A stretch of DNA of 8,909 nucleotides from the NCBI GenBank assembly GCA_002731985.1, contig PCCT01000086.1, forward strand, positions 1-8,909, read 5' to 3'. The first letter of the stretch is position 1, and every line of letters starts with the position of its first letter. The DNA is from Nitrospinota bacterium (GTDB taxonomy: Bacteria; Nitrospinota; Nitrospinia; Nitrospinales; VA-1). Below the pieces are notes generated by a model. It did not search any database, was not told where the DNA came from, and was given only the letters and a program-made list of their open reading frames with translations. A program made the translations under genes and the position numbers. This document shows positions 6,122-8,909 of this stretch, piece by piece.

Positions 6122-6886
6122 ATGAATAAAGACCAGATAGCAGTTTACCTGAGCGAACATCCTGAGTTTTTCAACGACTACCCAGAGTTGTTGGGGAAAA
6201 TACAATCGATTGACGAAAAGGATATGCCGATTCGCAAGTCTAATACATTGAGTTTGGCCGGGCGGCTTATCAAACGGGTGCACGATGATAAAGAGCATCT
6301 GAAAAGTAAACTGGAGTGGTTTGTTGAAATCACCCGCGCCAATGAAGAAATCCATGAGCATCTTTTTGAAATTGAGCGACTAATTCTTAAAAGCACACAG
6401 CTGGACCAAATGGTGAAGCAACTGAGGGAAGCTATTATCGAGCGATTCCAAATACCTTATGTCCTCCTCTTCCTCGTTGATGATGCCGACCACTATATGG
6501 AACATAAGTTAGAGGAACGATTCAGTGATAAACTTAAAGGATCGCTTAAATTTATAGATCAGGTCACAGCTGACAAATGGTTTGACGGAAAGCTGAAACC
6601 TGTACTTCATTGTGAGATCAAAAACAATTCAGAAATTTTCGGCAAAACATGGAATACGAAGAATATTCAGTCCGAATGTATTGTTCCCATCATTAACAGA
6701 GGAGCTGTTTGCGGCGCCATTGCTCTGGGAGCAACCAAAGAACGCCATTTTCACGATGGTCTGCGGACAGAGTATCTGGAACGTATGGCGGAACGACTAG
6801 CCATTGCGATCGATAACATTTTGCTTGTAGACCGCTTGCAGTTGGAGCATCCCGATGTTCCGGAGGAAAAGCGGGCTTCTGCCTGA
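6122..6886 (+). CDS. DUF484 family protein with GAF-like domain
   Basis: DUF484 proteins are found next to dapF and xerC in many bacteria; their biochemical role is not known to me. The 254-residue product has the family N-terminus with the helical motif LSEHPEFFNDYPELL (10-24), then a charged, probably coiled-coil helix (about 48-95, ending in IERLILKSTQLDQM). A GAF-like sensor domain follows (about 97-237), recognisable from VLLFLVDDADHY (114-125), SECIVPIINRGAVCGAIALG (184-203) and the closing helix FHDGLRTEYLERMAERLAIAIDN. I chose ATG 6122 because the conserved family N-terminus begins there; a TTG at 6050 in frame would add 24 residues that look untypical. A GGCGGGG stretch upstream is a poor ribosome binding site. 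It follows the lptM-like gene, echoing the conserved neighbourhood but lacking dapF. Confidence 0.88.
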   Translation: MNKDQIAVYLSEHPEFFNDYPELLGKIQSIDEKDMPIRKSNTLSLAGRLIKRVHDDKEHLKSKLEWFVEITRANEEIHEHLFEIERLILKSTQLDQMVKQLREAIIERFQIPYVLLFLVDDADHYMEHKLEERFSDKLKGSLKFIDQVTADKWFDGKLKPVLHCEIKNNSEIFGKTWNTKNIQSECIVPIINRGAVCGAIALGATKERHFHDGLRTEYLERMAERLAIAIDNILLVDRLQLEHPDVPEEKRASA

Positions 6887-6903
6887 TCCAGGAGAATCTG
6901 GAT
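6886..6903 (+). terminator. Weak terminator-like hairpin after the DUF484 gene
   Basis: ATCCAG (6886-6891) pairs with CTGGAT (6898-6903) across the 6-base loop GAGAAT, starting within the stop codon. The next 20 bases are T-rich (TTTACTATTTTTAT) but not a clean U-tract, so termination efficiency is doubtful. Confidence 0.35.
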
Positions 6904-6973
6904 TGACTAATTTACTATTTTTATAGATACTGTTAGGGTTTTCCCCCGCAGACAGAGCTTTCAGTTTCCATTT

Positions 6974-7025
6974 TATAATTAGCAGGTTGAATGTTGTGGT
7001 GTGCATCAGGCTGATTGCGCGCAAT
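6974..7025 (+). promoter_or_regulatory. Possible argA promoter -10 and palindrome
   Basis: A perfect TATAAT lies at 6974-6979, but the region 16-18 bases upstream has no good -35 box. Transcription from it would give a leader of about 80 bases to ATG 7066. Inside that leader is a perfect 12-bp palindrome ATTGCGCGCAAT (7014-7025), which could be an operator or a simple hairpin. It does not resemble an ArgR box. Confidence 0.3.
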
Positions 7026-7065
7026 GGGTCAGCTATATTTTTAATTAACGAGACGATTGACAGCG

Positions 7066-7575
7066 ATGATTCGAGAAGCAAAATATCAAGACGCAGAATC
7101 CATTCAGAACCTGATCCGTATTTTTTCTGAAACCGGCAAGGTCTTGTTCCGATCACTGGACGAAATCAGGGAGAACATAACTGATTTCCAGGTTTATGAA
7201 AAAAACGATCAGATCATTGGAGTCTGTAGTTTGAAAACAGGTTGGGACCAACTGGTCGAGTTAAGGTCATTAGGGGTCGACCCCCGATATTCAGGTCAGG
7301 GCTTGGGCACAGAGATGGTGCAAGCCAGCATCGAAACGGCACTGTCAACTGATTGCGATACTTTGTTCGTGCTCACCTATGCGGTACCCATGTTTGAGCG
7401 CCTGGGATTTCACATTGTAGATAAAGCAACACTTCCTCATAAGGTCTGGAACGATTGCAACGCTTGTTTGCATCAGGAAAACTGCGATGAAACGGCGATG
7501 ATCCTTTCCCTCGATTCCATTCGAAACCAACGCGCCATGCCGATGTCACCATCCGCCACGGCGAACGCGAGATAA
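7066..7575 (+). CDS. argA: Short-form N-acetylglutamate synthase (GNAT)
   Basis: The enzyme transfers acetyl from acetyl-CoA to the amino group of glutamate, the first step of arginine synthesis. The 169-residue product is a single GNAT domain without the amino-acid-kinase domain of E. coli ArgA, as in the short ArgA-type enzymes of many bacteria. It has the family pattern: MIREAKYQDAESIQNLI at the start, RSLDEIRENITDF (29-41), VELRSLGVDPRYSGQGLGTEM (64-84) with the acetyl-CoA pyrophosphate-binding loop at about 75-82, LTYAVPMFERLGF (103-115), and TLPHKVWNDCNACLHQENCDE (122-142) with cysteines 131, 134 and 140 conserved in this subgroup. ATG 7066 fits the family start; an in-frame TTG at 7057 would add three residues. 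No strong ribosome binding site is seen. The last 17 residues (RNQRAMPMSP onward) are an unconserved tail. Confidence 0.86.
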   Translation: MIREAKYQDAESIQNLIRIFSETGKVLFRSLDEIRENITDFQVYEKNDQIIGVCSLKTGWDQLVELRSLGVDPRYSGQGLGTEMVQASIETALSTDCDTLFVLTYAVPMFERLGFHIVDKATLPHKVWNDCNACLHQENCDETAMILSLDSIRNQRAMPMSPSATANAR

Positions 7576-7743
7576 AGATTTTTCTTCCTTTTTGCATTTC
7601 AATTTAAACCCGTTGAAAAACTGAAAGTTAACGCAGGATGTCGATTGTCTTTGCATTCCCGTGAAAAAATTTGAGTTGAACCCTGCCAGCAAAGGGGTAA
7701 GATAAATAGATAGATTCGCATTACCCCATATTTGAGAATTCCC

Positions 7744-7769
7744 TTTCGGGTTGGTGTCATCACCCGAAA
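7744..7769 (+). other. 8-bp stem-loop in the leader of the flagellar gene
   Basis: TTTCGGGT (7744-7751) pairs perfectly with ACCCGAAA (7762-7769) across a 10-base loop. It ends 10 bases before a strong Shine-Dalgarno sequence AAGGAGG (7780-7786). There is no following T-run, so a 5' leader structure is more likely than a terminator. The stretch 7576-7743 shows no gene and no sigma-54 or sigma-28 flagellar promoter that I could recognise. Confidence 0.45.
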
Positions 7770-7792
7770 CCGGAGTTCCAAGGAGGCTGGTT

Positions 7793-8310
7793 ATGATCAA
7801 CGGAATGTTCAACGCACTTTCAGGATTAAGAACCTCAGCGCAAAAACTTCAGAACAGCGCGAACAATCTGGCAAACATTCAGACTTCCGGATTCAAAAAA
7901 GCACCGCTAATGTGAGTGAGATAAAGTCAGGCGGATCACAAGTAACTTCCACCACGCGAATGAATGTCCAGGGAGGCATTCTGCCGACAGGTAATCCAAC
8001 AGACCTGGCTATGACGGTGGCGGATTTTTTCAGGTGGCACTTCCTAATGGGGGTGTAGGATTCACCCGGGCTGAGTCCTCGGGGCAACAATCTGTTTACA
8101 GAATCCAATGGTTTAGGTACGCCGGTTGTGGGTAACCCGGGGGCGGGTGGCAATGGAACGATCCTTTCCGGTTCATTGGAGATGTCAAATGTGGATATAG
8201 CAGAAGAGATGGTAAGCCAAATCACAGCCAAAGCCGCGTTTACTGCAAACGCGAGAGTTATCAGGGCGGCCGATGAAATGATAGGAACACTACTGGATAT
8301 TAAATCCTGA
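7793..8310 (+). pseudogene. Compact flagellar rod/hook protein (FlgC/FlgF/FlgG type), frameshifted
   Basis: Rod and hook proteins build the flagellar axial structure outside the inner membrane. The perfect AAGGAGG six bases before ATG 7793 marks the start. Frame 1 gives an N-terminal rod motif ending NSANNLANIQTSGFKK, stopping at 7913. A second frame (about 7903-8010) gives VSEIKSGGSQV and TGNPTDLAM. A third (about 8013-8090) gives GGGFFQVALPNGGVGFTRAES. A fourth (about 8091-8310) gives GNNLFTESNGLG and the C-terminal rod motif LEMSNVDIAEEMV. Three single-base changes join them: a missing G near 7905 (CCGG), a missing base near 8012, and an extra G in GGGG near 8095-8098. The repaired frame is 172 codons plus stop. 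It lacks roughly 80-100 residues of the FlgF/FlgG middle region between the FTRAGSF-type motif and GNNLF. It may be a decayed gene or a sequencing artefact in a naturally short paralogue. Confidence 0.8.
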
Positions 8311-8333
8311 ATAAAACCTCTTAGAGCTTTATT
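8310..8333 (+). terminator. AT-rich hairpin at the end of the flagellar gene
   Basis: AATAAA (8310-8315) pairs with TTTATT (8328-8333), with an inner CTC (8318-8320) and GAG (8324-8326), giving a broken stem that starts at the stop codon. GATTTTA follows. The stem is weak, so termination is uncertain. Confidence 0.3.
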
Positions 8334-8348
8334 GATTTTACATATGTC

Positions 8349-8369
8349 GGCCTGAGCCAGTCGAAGGCC
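8349..8369. repeat. Fragment of the CTGAGC..GTCGAAG repeat family
   Basis: CTGAGCCAGTCGAAG (8352-8366) matches 13 of 15 bases of the core at 5752-5766 in the hairpin repeat after argH. It is flanked by GGC and GCC, so GGCCT (8349-8353) can pair with AGGCC (8365-8369). Both copies lie in intergenic DNA shortly after a gene end. Confidence 0.45.
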
Positions 8370-8386
8370 ATTCCTAAAAAATTAAA

Positions 8387-8641
8387 TTGAACTACTTCAC
8401 CACCATTGAGCAATTTTTCATTGCCCTCAAGGGTTCCGGTCTGGCCCTTTCGGCAAGCGATTACCAGTTGATAGAGGATTGGGAAAAACGTAAGGTTCCC
8501 GTCGAGCTGGTTTGCCGTTCCATTGAGTCGGGATACTTCAAACTTGAGGGACAAAGCCGGGGTCGGTGTGGTAATATTTCGCTCACCCAGCTGAAGGTGA
8601 TCGTGGAAGAAGAAATTCAGGCAGGATTTCATAGAAACTGA
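8387..8641 (+). CDS. Small unknown protein upstream of DnaC-like gene
   Basis: The only sensible start is TTG 8387; an in-frame stop lies at 8375 and no ATG is available. No Shine-Dalgarno sequence is visible. The 84-residue product (MNYFTTIEQFFIALKGSGLA at the start) is mostly helical and charged, with ALSASDYQLIEDWEKRKVPVE at about 20-40 and SLTQLKVIVEEEIQ near 65-78. I do not recognise a named domain. I have the impression of longer proteins of this style (about 200 residues, a YF..VE..F motif, then S..D..LI..W...G.P) encoded just before DnaC-like ATPases in delta-type bacteria; if that is right, this copy is shortened. The gene ends nine bases before the next start and is probably co-transcribed with it. 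It is more likely coding than the overlapping minus-strand frame because of this tight spacing. Confidence 0.6.
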   Translation: MNYFTTIEQFFIALKGSGLALSASDYQLIEDWEKRKVPVELVCRSIESGYFKLEGQSRGRCGNISLTQLKVIVEEEIQAGFHRN

Positions 8642-8649
8642 AAGAGTAG

Positions 8650-8909
8650 ATGATGACCAGTACGAAAACACTACCCAAAGCTTGTTCAAAGTGTAGGGAC
8701 ACAAAATATACTTTGTCCAACCGCGGAGGAAAAATGCAGGCAAAGCTTTGCCCGTGTTTTGAGTGTGCAGAGTGCGATGGAGAAGGTCGGGTTTTCCGGC
8801 AGGACGACAGGGGGATGGCTTTCCTCTCCGACTGCGGTCATTGCTCTGCTTTAAGACAACGTTTGCGTTTGCTCAATGATTCCGGCATTCCGGGAAAATT
8901 TGCCAACAC
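8650..8909 (+). CDS. DnaC-like helicase loader/ATP-binding protein, 5' part
   Basis: The frame is open from ATG 8650 (alternative ATG 8653, better spaced from AAAGAG at 8641-8646) to the window edge, 86 codons. Eight cysteines form paired motifs: CSKC (12-15), CPC (34-36), CAEC (39-42) and CGHC (62-65). CAECDGEGRVF (39-49) looks like the DnaJ-type CxxCxGxG zinc element. The last visible part, RLRLLNDSGIPGKFAN (71-86), matches the linker that precedes the AAA+ domain in DnaC/IstB-type ATPases, usually written as x-IP-x-(R/K)-(F/Y). The Walker motifs would lie beyond the window, so ATPase activity cannot be seen here. DnaC proteins load the replicative helicase DnaB; whether this zinc-finger form does so is inference. 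It follows the small unknown gene by nine bases. Confidence 0.82.
   Translation, partial: MMTSTKTLPKACSKCRDTKYTLSNRGGKMQAKLCPCFECAECDGEGRVFRQDDRGMAFLSDCGHCSALRQRLRLLNDSGIPGKFAN

Noticed and set aside
7676..7703. TTGAAC-16-TAAGAT as a promoter for the flagellar gene
   Set aside because: Both hexamers match only four of six consensus bases and no flagellar sigma-28 or sigma-54 elements accompany them.
8321..8743. 140-codon minus-strand frame at the right edge
   Set aside because: It overlaps two tightly spaced + genes, one with clear cysteine motifs, and shows no domain of its own.

Overview
The window is a chromosomal stretch of a Gram-negative bacterium. Nearly all convincing genes lie on the + strand. 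A lipobox-bearing LptM-type lipoprotein, a DUF484 protein, a bactofilin and flagellar rod sequence point to a diderm, flagellated lineage. The parA-parB-bactofilin order and the zinc-finger DnaC-like gene remind me of Nitrospinota or the former Deltaproteobacteria. That placement is inference; no 16S or other marker lies in the window.

Layout: (1) 31-2147 is a chromosome segregation block: parA and parB overlapping by 4 bases, then a bactofilin. (2) 2148-2546 is a 400-base gap with hairpins, a 12-bp inverted repeat, a possible broken minus-strand small gene and a good sigma-70 promoter for rsmI. (3) 2547-3266 is rsmI, a 16S rRNA methyltransferase. (4) 3267-4199 is a membrane-anchored L,D-transpeptidase (YkuD) gene broken by about five single-base frameshifts. 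(5) 4252-5652 is argH. (6) 5653-5812 holds a hairpin repeat. (7) 5813-6886 holds a tiny LptM-like lipoprotein gene and a DUF484/GAF gene, a pairing known from the lptM-dapF-DUF484-xerC region of other bacteria. (8) 7066-7575 is a short ArgA-type N-acetylglutamate synthase. (9) 7793-8310 is a compact flagellar rod/hook-type gene broken by about three single-base indels. (10) 8387-8909 holds a small unknown gene and the 5' end of a cysteine-rich DnaC-like helicase-loader gene that runs off the window.

ParA and ParB act with parS sites (none seen here) to segregate the origin region, and the bactofilin may scaffold them. ArgA and ArgH are the first and last enzymes of arginine synthesis but are not adjacent. 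I did not find a clearly new multi-gene defence or mobile system. The most unusual signals are the clustering of homopolymer-type frameshifts in two or three non-core genes while all core genes are intact, a palindrome inside the spacer of a probable leaderless rsmI promoter, a hairpin repeat with a related fragment about 2.6 kb away, and the small-ORF/zinc-finger DnaC-like pair at the right edge.
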